This document shows positions 49,214 to 58,808 of a stretch of 64,000 bases of DNA, piece by piece. The stretch spans positions 123,961 to 187,960 of the forward strand of contig VXSP01000044.1 in assembly GCA_009837885.1 (NCBI GenBank). Direction: 5' to 3'. The position numbers and the translations under genes are program-made. This DNA is from Holophagales bacterium (GTDB lineage: Bacteria; Acidobacteriota; Thermoanaerobaculia; Multivoradales; Multivoraceae). Each line of letters opens with the position of its first letter. Positions within the stretch are counted from its first letter, which is position 1. The notes beneath the pieces are model-generated. The model did not search any database. It had not been told where the DNA came from and worked only from the letters and a program-made list of their open reading frames with translations.

Positions 49214-49819
49214 TCAGTCGGGGGTATCCGCCAGGCGGCGCTCGAGATCCTGGAGCCGGCTCTTCAGTTCATCGAGTTCGGCACGGGCGGCGTTGCCGCC
49301 GTCCTCCTGGGCGGGCGAGGCGGGTGGAGGGGCCGGCCGTTCGGGGGCCCTGTCGCCGCCAGCCCTGCCGAACACTCCTTCCATCTGGCGCGTCATCTGC
49401 GCGTGCATCTCTTCGGCCATGGCGCGAGGGTCCCAGAGTCGCATCCAGGACGGGTCGGGCGCGAACGGGCTCCGCCGCATCGTCTCCCGCACCCGTTCGT
49501 AGACCTCGCCGGCGCTCTTCAGGTACCACTGGAAGAAGTCCCGGCCCGCCTGGTCCCGCGCCCGGACCAGGTCGCGGAGGAACTCAAGCGGCGGTCCGTG
49601 CTCGGGGTCCTTGGCGCCGTCGACGATGATCTGGGTCAGGACGTGGCGGGTGACGTCCTCGCCCGTCTTCGAGTCGACGACCTGGATGTCCCGGCCGCCG
49701 CGGACGAGTTCGGCGACGCCGTCCAGGTTCACGTAGCGGCTGCTGTGGGTGTCGTACAGCCGGCGGTTCTCGTACTTCTTGATGACGATGGGGGCGAGCG
49801 ACTTGCGGGAGGTGTTCAT
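49214..49819 (-). CDS. phaR: Polyhydroxyalkanoate synthesis regulator
   Basis: IVIKKYENRRLYDTHSSRYVNLDGVAELVRGGRDIQVVDSKTGEDVTRHVLTQIIVD. Confidence 0.93.
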   Translation of the reverse strand: MNTSRKSLAPIVIKKYENRRLYDTHSSRYVNLDGVAELVRGGRDIQVVDSKTGEDVTRHVLTQIIVDGAKDPEHGPPLEFLRDLVRARDQAGRDFFQWYLKSAGEVYERVRETMRRSPFAPDPSWMRLWDPRAMAEEMHAQMTRQMEGVFGRAGGDRAPERPAPPPASPAQEDGGNAARAELDELKSRLQDLERRLADTPD

Positions 49820-49887
49820 GTCACGGGTGTAAGTCGAGCCGCGAGGAATCAGTCATGCGGAGGGGGGTTGACACAGCGCAGCATAAT

Positions 49888-49907
49888 GTGCAGCATTCTT
49901 GCTGCAC
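49888..49907. promoter_or_regulatory. Candidate PhaR operator (dyad)
   Basis: GTGCAGCA-TTCT-TGCTGCAC with further TGC/GCA repeats nearby; TTGACA at 49868-49873; located between phaR and phasin genes. Confidence 0.6.
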
Positions 49908-50028
49908 TGCACAAGACGGGCGCCGTCAACCGAAGCGACCGTCGCCGGTGCAATCTTCGAAACAGGCTTGCGAGCCGAAACTACGTGGGCCATCCGGGCA
50001 ACGGATCGTACCACCCAGGAGACCTCAG

Positions 50029-50364
50029 ATGACGACCAGCACAACCACGGCGCCGACCAGCCCGAGCCTGCCTTTTCGCGGCACGATGATCGACGCCAAC
50101 CGGCGGGCCCTCGACTTCCAGAAGCGCGTCTTCGACACGAGCTTCGACATGGTGGCTTCGATGCAGGAGCGCCGCGAAGAGGCGATCAGCAAGTGGACCG
50201 AGAACTCCGAGCGGCTCCCGGCCGAAGCCAAGAGCCTTGTCCAGGAGTGGATCCGCCTGTTCCAGGACGGCCGCAGCTCCTACCGCTCCGCGGTCGACGC
50301 GAGCTTCGGTCTGGCGAACAGCTACCTCGACTCGCTCACCGCGCAGGCGGAGGAGTCGTCGTAG
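50029..50364 (+). CDS. Phasin-like PHA granule protein
   Basis: Short amphipathic helical protein (RALDFQKRVFDTSFDMVASMQERREEAISKWTENSERLPAEAKSLVQEWIRLFQDGRSSYRSAVDASF) between phaR and phaE/phaC. Confidence 0.72.
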   Translation: MTTSTTTAPTSPSLPFRGTMIDANRRALDFQKRVFDTSFDMVASMQERREEAISKWTENSERLPAEAKSLVQEWIRLFQDGRSSYRSAVDASFGLANSYLDSLTAQAEESS

Positions 50365-50373
50365 GCTAGTTGT

Positions 50374-50790
50374 ATGGCCGACGATCGCCCGCCCCAGAAG
50401 CCGCCGCCCGATCCCTTCGCCGCCTGGCGGGAGTGGGTCACCCAGTCCGAACACCAGATGAACAAGGTGTTCAACGACATGATGGGCACGGACCAGTTCG
50501 CTCGCGCTTCGGGCGGCTGGATCGAGGCGATGACCATGTTCCAGCAGACGATGAACGAGGGCGCGCAGCGCTACCTCCAGGCGGTGAACCTGCCGACGCG
50601 CAACGATCTCAGCGAGCTCGCGGAGCGTTTGACCGCGGTGGAGGAGAGGTTGCTGCGGATCGAGGGGCTGCTGGCCGAGGCGATCGGACGGAAAGGCGAC
50701 GCGAAGCCGGCGCCCCGGCCGGCTCGGACCCGCCGCCCGCCGTCCAAGCGGAAGGCGAAAGCTCCGGACGAAGGGCCGGCATCGGAATGA
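50374..50790 (+). CDS. phaE: PHA synthase subunit PhaE-like
   Basis: DPFAAWREWVTQSEHQMNKVFNDMMGTDQF...LPTRNDLSELAERLTAVEERLLRIEGLL; ATGA overlap with phaC. Confidence 0.8.
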   Translation: MADDRPPQKPPPDPFAAWREWVTQSEHQMNKVFNDMMGTDQFARASGGWIEAMTMFQQTMNEGAQRYLQAVNLPTRNDLSELAERLTAVEERLLRIEGLLAEAIGRKGDAKPAPRPARTRRPPSKRKAKAPDEGPASE

Positions 50791-51914
50791 CGACAGCGTC
50801 GGCCGGCCCTTCGGCCCGCAGTGCGACGCCCGTGCTGGACGCGACCGCCGGGGTCGCGGACAGCGTACGGCGCGAAGTGCAGCGCGCGTTCCGCCGGAGC
50901 GTCAAGGGCCTCGAGTACATCTCGACAGGCGATCCGGGCGTAGGCCTGACGCCGAAGGACACGGTCCACAGCCGGGGCACGCTCCGCCTGTACCACTACC
51001 GGGCGCGGGTGGACGAGGTGTACCGGACACCGATCCTGCTGGTCATGTCCCTGATCAGCAAGCCCTACATCCTCGACCTGGCGCCGGGCCACAGCCTGAT
51101 CGAGTTTCTGCTCGACCGCGGCTTCGACGTCTACATGATCGACTGGGGCACGCCCCGGCCCGAAGACAGCCGGCTACGGCTCGAGGACTACGTGCTCGAC
51201 TTTGTTCCCGAGTGCGTGGAGATCGTTCACGAGCGGAGCGGCGAGCCGGACGTGTCGGTCGTCGGCTACTGCATGGGCGGGCTGCTGGCCGCGCTGTACG
51301 CGGCGCTTCATCCCGACGTGTCGTCCGGCGGCCGGCTGCGCAACCTGGCCTGCTTCACGACGCCGGTCAACTACGACGGGATGGGCCTGTTCAGGACCTG
51401 GACCGACCCAGCCCACTTCGACGTCGACCGGATCGTCGACCGGCTGGGCAACGTCCCGCCGCAGATGCTCTACGCCTCCTTCAACGCCCTGCGCCCGGCG
51501 TCCCAGGTCGCGGGTCGGGTGCGGCTCTGGGACAACATGTGGAACGACGAGTTCGTGACGTCGTACCGGCGCCTCCAGCGCTGGGCCGCCGACCAGATCC
51601 CCTTCCCGGGCGAGTGCTTCCGTCAGACGACGAAGGAGCTCCAGCAGCAGAACCTGCTGATGAAGGGCGAGTTCCGGCTGGGCGGCAGGCTCGTGGACCT
51701 CTCGAGCATCCAGGTTCCCTTCATCCACGTCGTCGCGGAGCACGACCACATCGTGCCGTACGAAGCGGCACGCGACCTGGTCGGAATGGTCGGCTCCGAG
51801 GACAGGCAGGAACTCACTCTGAAGGGCGGCCACGTCAGCCTGGTCGCTGGGGCGAACGCGGTGCGCCGCCTGTGGCCGCGCCTCGAGGAGTGGCTGGCCG
51901 AGCGCTCGGTCTAA
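50787..51914 (+). CDS. phaC: Class III-type PHA synthase PhaC
   Basis: DVYMIDWGTPRPEDSRLRLEDYV; catalytic-Cys box VVGYCMGGLLAALYAALHPD; HDHIVPYEAA; GGHVSLVAG. Confidence 0.93.
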   Translation: MTTASAGPSARSATPVLDATAGVADSVRREVQRAFRRSVKGLEYISTGDPGVGLTPKDTVHSRGTLRLYHYRARVDEVYRTPILLVMSLISKPYILDLAPGHSLIEFLLDRGFDVYMIDWGTPRPEDSRLRLEDYVLDFVPECVEIVHERSGEPDVSVVGYCMGGLLAALYAALHPDVSSGGRLRNLACFTTPVNYDGMGLFRTWTDPAHFDVDRIVDRLGNVPPQMLYASFNALRPASQVAGRVRLWDNMWNDEFVTSYRRLQRWAADQIPFPGECFRQTTKELQQQNLLMKGEFRLGGRLVDLSSIQVPFIHVVAEHDHIVPYEAARDLVGMVGSEDRQELTLKGGHVSLVAGANAVRRLWPRLEEWLAERSV

Positions 51915-51927
51915 GGGGAAGAACGAG

Positions 51928-52569
51928 ATGGCAAACGAGAAGAAGCGGGTCGAAGACGAAGGTCCGGTATCGATCGCGCCCGCCGACCGGGTGGCGCGGC
52001 GGCTGAACGCCCGCGAGCTGACGGTGCGGCCCATGGACGCGGACGACCGGTCGACCGTGCTTGCCTTCGCCGAGGGTCTTCCGGACCACGATCTCCTGTT
52101 CCTGCGCCGCGACATCCGCGACGCCGAGGTGGTCGACCAGTGGATCGGCGAGATCGAGTCGGGCCAGATGACGACCTTGCTCGCCCTGGCGGACGCGGAG
52201 CTGATCGGCTACGCCTCGATCGACCGCAGCCAGTTGCAGTGGTCCTCCCACGTCGCCGAGATCCGGGTCGTGATCTCCGAGTCGGCGCGCGCAAAGGGCC
52301 TCGGCCGGCTGCTCGTCGAGCAGGCGTTTCAGGCGGCCGTCGCGGCCGGCATCGAGAAGGTCGTGGCGAGGATGACGCCGGACCAGAAGGGCGCCGTCGC
52401 CGCCTTCGAGGGACTCGGCTTCCGCCCCGAAGGGCTGATGCGGAATCACGTCCGCGACCTCTCCGGCGAGAAGCACGACCTGCTCGTCATGGGGCTCGAC
52501 GTCGTCGCCCTGCACGGGACGCTCGAGAGCTACGGCCTCGACGAGGCAGTAGCCGCCGCCGGCGAGTAG
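51928..52569 (+). CDS. GNAT family N-acetyltransferase
   Basis: HVAEIRVVISESARAKGLGRLLVEQAFQAAVAAGIEKVVARM. Confidence 0.88.
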   Translation: MANEKKRVEDEGPVSIAPADRVARRLNARELTVRPMDADDRSTVLAFAEGLPDHDLLFLRRDIRDAEVVDQWIGEIESGQMTTLLALADAELIGYASIDRSQLQWSSHVAEIRVVISESARAKGLGRLLVEQAFQAAVAAGIEKVVARMTPDQKGAVAAFEGLGFRPEGLMRNHVRDLSGEKHDLLVMGLDVVALHGTLESYGLDEAVAAAGE

Positions 52570-52620
52570 GTTGCCGCGTTACGATCCGGCAACTCGCTGA
52601 ACGCCTGAGGAGACGAACCC

Positions 52621-54159
52621 ATGCGAGACAACGCCGGACTCATCCTGACCAAGCGCGCCTTCCTGTCGCCGGACATGGAGGGTTTCGTCGACGTCGACAG
52701 CGATCGCCGCTTCACGTTCCTGGAGTGGAACCTCCGCTCGAACCGTACCGCCAACGCCCTCCGTGAACTCGGCGTGGGCAAGGGCGACCGCGTGGCGCTG
52801 CTGCTGATGAACAGCGTCGAGTACATGGAGACCTTCTTCGCGGTGGCCAAGATCGGCGCCGTCTGCGTGCCGCTCAACTGGCGGCTGACGCCCGAGGAAC
52901 TCTCCTTCATCATCCGCGACGCCGGCGCCGAGACGCTGATCTTTGGCGACGAGTTCCAGGCCCAGGTGCTGGACCTCATCGCGCGCGGCGGCGGCGAGAA
53001 CGGCACGAACGTCACGAGGTGGGTCCACGTCGGCCCGGACGAGCAGCGGCCCGACGGCTGCCTCTCCTACCTCGACGCGACGACGGCGGCGAGCGACGAC
53101 GAGCCCGCGATAGCGGCGGCGGACAGCGACCTGCTGTACATCATGTACACCTCCGGGACGACGGGGTTACCCAAGGGCGCGGTTCACACGCACGAGTCGG
53201 CGCTGTGGGCGTGCCTGACCATCATGGCCAGTGCGGACACCCGGTACGGTGACCGCTATCTCGTGTCCCTGCCTCTCTTCCACGTCGGCGCCCTGACGCC
53301 GGCGACCGGCAACGTCCACCGCGGCAGCACCAGCATCGTCATGCGCTCCTTCGATCCGGTGCGCACCTGGCAGTTGGTCGACGAAGAGAAGGTCGACGTC
53401 ATGCTCAAGGTGCCGGCGATGCTGAACTTCATGCTTCAGGTCTACGACCCGGAGCGCTGCAGGCACGAGCGGCTTCGCTGGGTCATGAGCGGCGCGGCGC
53501 CGGTGCCGGTCAATCTGATCGAGGCCTACGAGAAGCTCGGTATCGAGATTCACCAGGTCTACGGGTTGACCGAGACCTGCGGTCCCGCCTGCCTGATCTC
53601 GCCCGAGGACGCGATCCGCAAGGCCGGCTCGACCGGCAAGGCCTTCTTCCACACCTCCGTGCGCGTCGTCGACAACGACGGCAACGACTGCGCGCCCGGC
53701 GAGGCGGGCGAGGTTCTGGTCGCCGGCCGCCACCTGATGAAGGAGTACTGGAACCGGCCGGAGGCCACCGCCGAGAGTCTCGTGGACGGCTGGTTCTACA
53801 CCGGCGACGGCGCGGTGATGGACGAGGACGGCTTCGTCTACATCCAGGACCGGCTGAAGGACATGATCATCTCCGGCGGCGAGAACGTGTATCCCGCGGA
53901 ACTCGAAGAAGTCATCGGCCGCCACCCCAAGGTCCTCGAAGTCGGCGTCATCGGCCGCGAGAGCGAGAAGTGGGGCGAGTCCCCGGTCGCCATCGTCGTC
54001 CGCTCCGACGAGAGCCTCGAAGGCGAGGAGGTCCTCGAGTTCTGCCAGGACAAGCTGGCCCGCTTCAAGCAACCGGTCGCGGTCCACTTCATCGACGAGT
54101 TGCCGCGCAACCCGTCGGGGAAGATCCTGAAGCGGTTGCTGCGCGAACAGTTCAACTGA
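52621..54159 (+). CDS. Acyl-CoA synthetase (AMP-binding)
   Basis: YIMYTSGTTGLPKGAVHTH; YGLTETCGP; GWFYTGDGAVMDEDGFVYIQDRLKDMIISGGENVYPAELE. Confidence 0.95.
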   Translation: MRDNAGLILTKRAFLSPDMEGFVDVDSDRRFTFLEWNLRSNRTANALRELGVGKGDRVALLLMNSVEYMETFFAVAKIGAVCVPLNWRLTPEELSFIIRDAGAETLIFGDEFQAQVLDLIARGGGENGTNVTRWVHVGPDEQRPDGCLSYLDATTAASDDEPAIAAADSDLLYIMYTSGTTGLPKGAVHTHESALWACLTIMASADTRYGDRYLVSLPLFHVGALTPATGNVHRGSTSIVMRSFDPVRTWQLVDEEKVDVMLKVPAMLNFMLQVYDPERCRHERLRWVMSGAAPVPVNLIEAYEKLGIEIHQVYGLTETCGPACLISPEDAIRKAGSTGKAFFHTSVRVVDNDGNDCAPGEAGEVLVAGRHLMKEYWNRPEATAESLVDGWFYTGDGAVMDEDGFVYIQDRLKDMIISGGENVYPAELEEVIGRHPKVLEVGVIGRESEKWGESPVAIVVRSDESLEGEEVLEFCQDKLARFKQPVAVHFIDELPRNPSGKILKRLLREQFN

Positions 54160-55751
54160 GTCGGCGCCCCCAGGTCCGCGTCGGGCAGGACAACATCACC
54201 CCGTTCGGGCTCGACATTCACCACCCGGTGTTCGTCGTCTCGGGTGCTGTGATCGTCCTGTTCGTGCTCGGCACGCTGGTCTTCCAGAGCCAGGCGGCGC
54301 GGTTCTTCAGCTGGTTGCTCCCGGCGATCATCGGCGCCTTCGACTGGTTCTTCCTGTCGGCCGGCAACGTCTTCGTTCTCTTCGCCCTGCTGCTCGTGTT
54401 CCTGCCGGTCGGCAGGGTGCGGCTGGGCGGCCCGGACGCCAAGCCGGAGTTCTCGTACCCGGGCTGGCTCGGGATGCTGTTCGCCGCCGGCATGGGGATC
54501 GGGCTGATGTACTTCGGCGTTTCGGAGCCGCTGTCCCACTTCGGCGCCGCCATCGACGGGCCGGTGATGGACGGCGGCCTGCGCAGCGATGCCGCGCCGC
54601 TAGCTGGCGCCGCCGGGGACGCGCTGGCCGCGCGCGACCTCGCGATGGCGGCGACGATCTACCACTGGGGCCTGCACCCGTGGGCGATCTACGCCGTGGT
54701 CGGCCTGGCGCTGGCCTTCTTCGCCTACAACCACGGCCTGCCGCTGACCCTGCGCTCGGCCTTCTACCCGATTCTGGGCGACCGCGTGCGGGGCTGGTGG
54801 GGACATCTGATCGACGTCCTGGCGGTGTTCGCCACCCTTTTCGGCCTGGCGACCTCGCTGGGACTGGGGACCACCCAGGCCCTGGCCGGATTCAACCTGC
54901 TCTACGGCTGGGGCACGGGCGGTCTGGCCGCCGTGGTGCTGATCGGCGTCATCACGTTGCTCGCCGTCGTCTCGGTTGTACGCGGCCTGGACGGCGGCAT
55001 CAAGGTGCTGTCGGGAGTCAACATGACACTAGCCCTGGCCCTGTTGCTCGCGGTTGTCGTGATTGGCCCGACTGGCGAGATCCTGGTCACCGCCGCCAGG
55101 GGCGCGTTGGCCTATGGCGCGAACTTCGTGCCCCTGGCGATGCCGTTCGGTCGTGAGGACACGGGCTTCTCGCATGACTGGACCACGTTCTACTGGGCCT
55201 GGTGGGTGTCCTGGTCGCCGTTCGTGGGCATGTTCATCGCCCGAGTCTCTCGCGGCCGGACCGTGCGCGAGTTCGTCGTGTGCGTGACTCTCATCCCGAC
55301 GCTGCTGTCGATCGTGTGGATGGCGGCCTTCGGCGGCACCGCGATCTCCCAGACGATCGCGGACAGCACGGCGCCGGTGGCGTCCGCGGCCCAGGAGGTC
55401 ATGCTCTTCCGGATGGTCGAGCAGTTCCCGCTCAGCGCGGTGCTGTCGCTCGCCGGCATCGTGCTGGTGCTCGTGTTCTTCGTCACCTCGTCCGACTCCG
55501 GCTCGCTCGTCGTCGACACGATCACCGCGGGCGGCAAGGAAGACGTGCCGACCAGCCAGCGTGTCTTCTGGGCCACCCTCGAAGGCGTCGTCGCCGCGGT
55601 CCTGCTCCTGGTCGGCGGCACCGGCGCGCTGGACGCCCTGCGGGCGATGACCGTCTCGACGGGCCTGCCGTTCACACTCGTGTTGCTGGCGATGTGCTAC
55701 AGCATCTGGGTCGGCCTGTGGGCCGCGGTGCGGGAGAAGAGGGGCGTCTGA
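54156..55751 (+). CDS. BCCT family transporter
   Basis: YPGWLGMLFAAGMGIGLMYFGVSEPLSHF; YYWAWWVSWSPFVGMFIARVSRGRTVREFV-type motif; exact start uncertain. Confidence 0.9.
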   Translation: MSRRPQVRVGQDNITPFGLDIHHPVFVVSGAVIVLFVLGTLVFQSQAARFFSWLLPAIIGAFDWFFLSAGNVFVLFALLLVFLPVGRVRLGGPDAKPEFSYPGWLGMLFAAGMGIGLMYFGVSEPLSHFGAAIDGPVMDGGLRSDAAPLAGAAGDALAARDLAMAATIYHWGLHPWAIYAVVGLALAFFAYNHGLPLTLRSAFYPILGDRVRGWWGHLIDVLAVFATLFGLATSLGLGTTQALAGFNLLYGWGTGGLAAVVLIGVITLLAVVSVVRGLDGGIKVLSGVNMTLALALLLAVVVIGPTGEILVTAARGALAYGANFVPLAMPFGREDTGFSHDWTTFYWAWWVSWSPFVGMFIARVSRGRTVREFVVCVTLIPTLLSIVWMAAFGGTAISQTIADSTAPVASAAQEVMLFRMVEQFPLSAVLSLAGIVLVLVFFVTSSDSGSLVVDTITAGGKEDVPTSQRVFWATLEGVVAAVLLLVGGTGALDALRAMTVSTGLPFTLVLLAMCYSIWVGLWAAVREKRGV

Positions 55752-55790
55752 CGGGCAGGAGGGGCCGCGGCCGTTGGCTTGGTGGTGGAC

Positions 55791-55982
55791 CAGCGCGTCG
55801 AGGGCGTCGAGCAGATCCAGGCGATCCTCAAGTGCTTCCAGCAGCTGGAGATCGGAGGGCGGTACCAGCGCGGCTACAGTCTTACCCCTCGCCTGGACGG
55901 CGACTCGCGTACCGGCGGAGTGGACTCTTCTCGTGATTGCGGTGACGTTCGCCTGAAGTTCGGCGATTGGGAGTGTGTCATG
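55791..55982 (-). pseudogene. Phd/YefM-like antitoxin remnant, no start codon
   Basis: Manual translation: DTLPIAELQANVTAITRRVHSAGTRVAVQARGKTVAALVPPSDLQLLEALEDRLDLLDALDAL; upstream in-frame TGA with no ATG/GTG/TTG between. Confidence 0.6.
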
Positions 55983-56098
55983 CGTGGCTACGGCCTCACG
56001 CCGTCCTGGTCATAGAGTACGCCACTCCGTCGAACCCGAGTCGAGCGATGTGGTCCGGTGATTCACGTAGTCACAGCGGCGTCGGGCCTCCTTGGTCC

Positions 56099-56419
56099 TC
56101 AGTGGTTCCCGGGCGCCGGGAACTCCTCCAGGAACCAGAACTCACCGTCGGTCGCGCCTGCCTCCTCCCCGACGGCGGCAGCTTCAGGTGTCGCCATGTA
56201 CGCCTCCGCCTTCGCCCGGTCCTCGATGCCGAGGATGAAGAACACCTCGTCGGGCTTGTCGGCGGAGCGCCATACGCGCTCGACGGAAAGACCGGCGGCC
56301 ATGCCGGCGGCCTCCTGCTCGTCGAAGACCTTCTTCCAGTGGTCGATGTCCTTGACGCGGTTGCGAACGAGCAGAACCACAGTTAACTCCTTGTCAGTTG
56401 GTGCGTGTCGTTGCGACAA
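56099..56419 (-). CDS. Small ABM-like/hypothetical protein
   Basis: LTVVLLVRNRVKDIDHWKKVFDEQEAAGMAAGLSVERVWRSADKPDEVFFILGIEDRAKAEAYMATPEA. Confidence 0.7.
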   Translation of the reverse strand: MSQRHAPTDKELTVVLLVRNRVKDIDHWKKVFDEQEAAGMAAGLSVERVWRSADKPDEVFFILGIEDRAKAEAYMATPEAAAVGEEAGATDGEFWFLEEFPAPGNH

Positions 56420-56451
56420 CGGCTAGGGGTGGGGCGACCGACGGTCCGCCA

Positions 56452-56796
56452 CTAGCGTCCGAGGACGGTATCGATCCCGGAGAGGATGAGGTCGATCTTG
56501 GCCTGCGAAATGCGAGCGACCGCAGGCTCGAGCAGCGACCGGTCCAGAACGTTGACTTGCGAGACGTTGGCGACCGAGTCCTTCGGCAGTCCGGTCAACC
56601 GCCTGCTGAGCCGGACGTTGCCGGGGGCGTCGGCCCAGCGGAGGTTGCCGGTCAGGGGCACGCACACGACCGTCTTTACCCGGCTACGGTTCAGGGCGTT
56701 CCCCTGGACGACGACTACGGGCCGGCGGTAACCCGGTTCGGAACCCGTCGGCTCGGGCATGTCAGCCCAGCAGACGTCGCCCTGGCTGATCACCAC
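56452..56796 (-). CDS. MazF/PemK-type mRNA interferase toxin
   Basis: ISQGDVCWADMPEPTGSEPGYRRPVVVVQGNALNRSRVKTVVCVPLTGNLRWADAPGNVRL. Confidence 0.9.
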   Translation of the reverse strand: MVISQGDVCWADMPEPTGSEPGYRRPVVVVQGNALNRSRVKTVVCVPLTGNLRWADAPGNVRLSRRLTGLPKDSVANVSQVNVLDRSLLEPAVARISQAKIDLILSGIDTVLGR

Positions 56797-57032
56797 TCGA
56801 CGCGTCGGAGGGTGCGGTATGCCGCGGCGGCGAGGAAGCCATCCTCCTCCTTGTCCTCACCCAGAGAGTCGCAGACACGGTTCATCTCGTCCGTGATCTC
56901 GTCGGGTGCGTGGCGCGCGACGTACTCGTCGAGGGCCGCGGCATACACCTCGCTCCGCGACCGGCCCGCGCGTCGGGCGAGAAGCTCGGCCCGCGCGAAG
57001 ATGTCGTCCGGGATCGAAACTGCCGTTTTCAT
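56790..57032 (-). CDS. RHH-type antitoxin partner of MazF-like toxin
   Basis: MKTAVSIPDDIFARAELLARRAGRSRSEVYAAALDEYVARH; overlaps toxin. Confidence 0.87.
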   Translation of the reverse strand: MKTAVSIPDDIFARAELLARRAGRSRSEVYAAALDEYVARHAPDEITDEMNRVCDSLGEDKEEDGFLAAAAYRTLRRVEW

Positions 57033-57065
57033 ACCGGGAGTATAACCCGGTCCTGGGGATGGATC

Positions 57066-58808
57066 CTACTCGTCCTTCTCCACCCACCACGCCCGCGTGC
57101 CCGGGACGAACGCGGTGACGCCCGCCGGCCCCAGTTCGACGCCGCGCATCCTCTTGCTGAAGCCCCAGGTGGTGCTGTAGTTCCACAGGAACAGGGCGGG
57201 CTGGTCGGCCTGGACGTGGGCCTGCAGTTCACGCAGCAGTTCGGCGCGGCGGTCGCGGTCGAGTTCCATGCGCGAGCGGTCGAACAGTGCGTCGACCTTT
57301 GGGTTGCTGTAGCTGTCGTAGTTGCGGCCGTTGTCGATCGCTTCGCTGTGGAAGAAGTTGCGCCAGATGTCGGGGTCGGCGAAGACCTGGTAGGTGTCGA
57401 CGTGGGCGATCATCTCGTGCTGGATCAACAGTGGCGAGCGGCTCGCGTTCTCCTGGATCTCGGTGTCGAAGGAGACGCCGATGCGGCGCAGGTCGTCGCG
57501 GTAGATGTCGACCATGCGGCGGGCGTCGACGAAGGACTGGGGCAGGTTCATCATGAAGTGGAAACGGACCTGCTCGCCGTCGATCTCCTTGTAGCGCCAG
57601 CCGTCGTCGGGGCTGGTCAGCCAGCCGGCCTCGTCGAGCAGCGCGGCGGCCTTCTCGAGGTCGTACTCGATCGGCTTGACGTCGGGATTGTGGCTCCAGT
57701 GACTGGGCGGGAACATCCCGTTGGAGCGGGTGTAGACGTTCCAGCTCACCTGCCGCAGCACGCGCTCGGCGTCGTAGGCGTGGGCCATCGCCCGCCGCAC
57801 CCGGACGTCGCCGAAGAAGTGGTTGTTGCCGCCCTGCTGCCAGCCGATGTAGGCCTGCATCCAGCGCGGCCCCCAGGCCTTGACGCCGGCGGCGTGGAAC
57901 TCCTCGTCGTTGGTCTGGCTGCCGTGCTGCTGGACGGTGAGCCAGATGTCGTCGAGCTGGCCCTTGCGGAACTGGAGCAGGGCGGCGTTCCGGTCGCTGT
58001 GGGTCGTGATCGCCTGGCGGCGGATGGGTGGCTTGTCGTGGTGGTAGTCCTCCCAGCGTTCGACAACCACCCGGTCGGCGTGGATCCACTCGACGAAGCG
58101 GAACGGCCCGTTGCCGATGCCGAGTTCCCGCAGATAGCGGTTGTAGTAGGGGCTCGTGCGCAGGGTCGGGTCGGCGGCTCGCTCCTCGGGATGGTTCAGG
58201 ATGTGCGCCGGGACGACGGGGAAGTAGAGATTGTCGATGCGGAGCGCGGAGATCTGCCGGTGGACGACGTCGAAGGTGATGTCGTCGATGATGCGGATGT
58301 CCTTGATCTCGGCGGCCTTGTACTTGTAGTCGACCGCCGGCACGTTGTCGTCGGCGATGGCCTCCCAACTGAAGCGGACGTCCTCGGAGGTGACCGGCGC
58401 GCCGTCGTGCCAGCGCATGCCCGCGTGGAGCTTGATGCGGTGGACGAGGCCGCCCTCCAGCTCCTCTACCTCGTCCACCATCGCCGGGTTCCACTCCGCG
58501 GTGAGGTCCGGGGCGCGGTGGGCGATGGGGTCGAACAGCAGGCGGTAGAGGAAGCCGTCGGTCCAGGCGCGGATGAAGAGCGGGTTGAGCGAGGTCGGCT
58601 GGTCGAGCGAGTAGCGGTTGATCGTGGCTTCGGTGTCGGCCCGCTCCGGGTCGAACGGCGCGAACAGCGACTCCGGGTTGGTGATCGGATCGGCGCCCGG
58701 GTCGTAGTCGAACATCGCGCTCCGGGCCGGTGCGGCGGGCTGGCCGAGGCAGCCCGTCAGGACCAGGGCGGCGAGAACGGCGACAATGAGCCGGGCGATC
58801 ACTGGCAC
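57066..58808 (-). CDS. Extracellular solute-binding protein family 5 (peptide-binding lipoprotein)
   Basis: Lipobox LTGCLG; RYSLDQPTSLNPLFIRAWTDGFLYRLLFDPI; GMRWHDGAPVTSEDVRFSWEAI. Confidence 0.9.
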   Translation of the reverse strand: MPVIARLIVAVLAALVLTGCLGQPAAPARSAMFDYDPGADPITNPESLFAPFDPERADTEATINRYSLDQPTSLNPLFIRAWTDGFLYRLLFDPIAHRAPDLTAEWNPAMVDEVEELEGGLVHRIKLHAGMRWHDGAPVTSEDVRFSWEAIADDNVPAVDYKYKAAEIKDIRIIDDITFDVVHRQISALRIDNLYFPVVPAHILNHPEERAADPTLRTSPYYNRYLRELGIGNGPFRFVEWIHADRVVVERWEDYHHDKPPIRRQAITTHSDRNAALLQFRKGQLDDIWLTVQQHGSQTNDEEFHAAGVKAWGPRWMQAYIGWQQGGNNHFFGDVRVRRAMAHAYDAERVLRQVSWNVYTRSNGMFPPSHWSHNPDVKPIEYDLEKAAALLDEAGWLTSPDDGWRYKEIDGEQVRFHFMMNLPQSFVDARRMVDIYRDDLRRIGVSFDTEIQENASRSPLLIQHEMIAHVDTYQVFADPDIWRNFFHSEAIDNGRNYDSYSNPKVDALFDRSRMELDRDRRAELLRELQAHVQADQPALFLWNYSTTWGFSKRMRGVELGPAGVTAFVPGTRAWWVEKDE

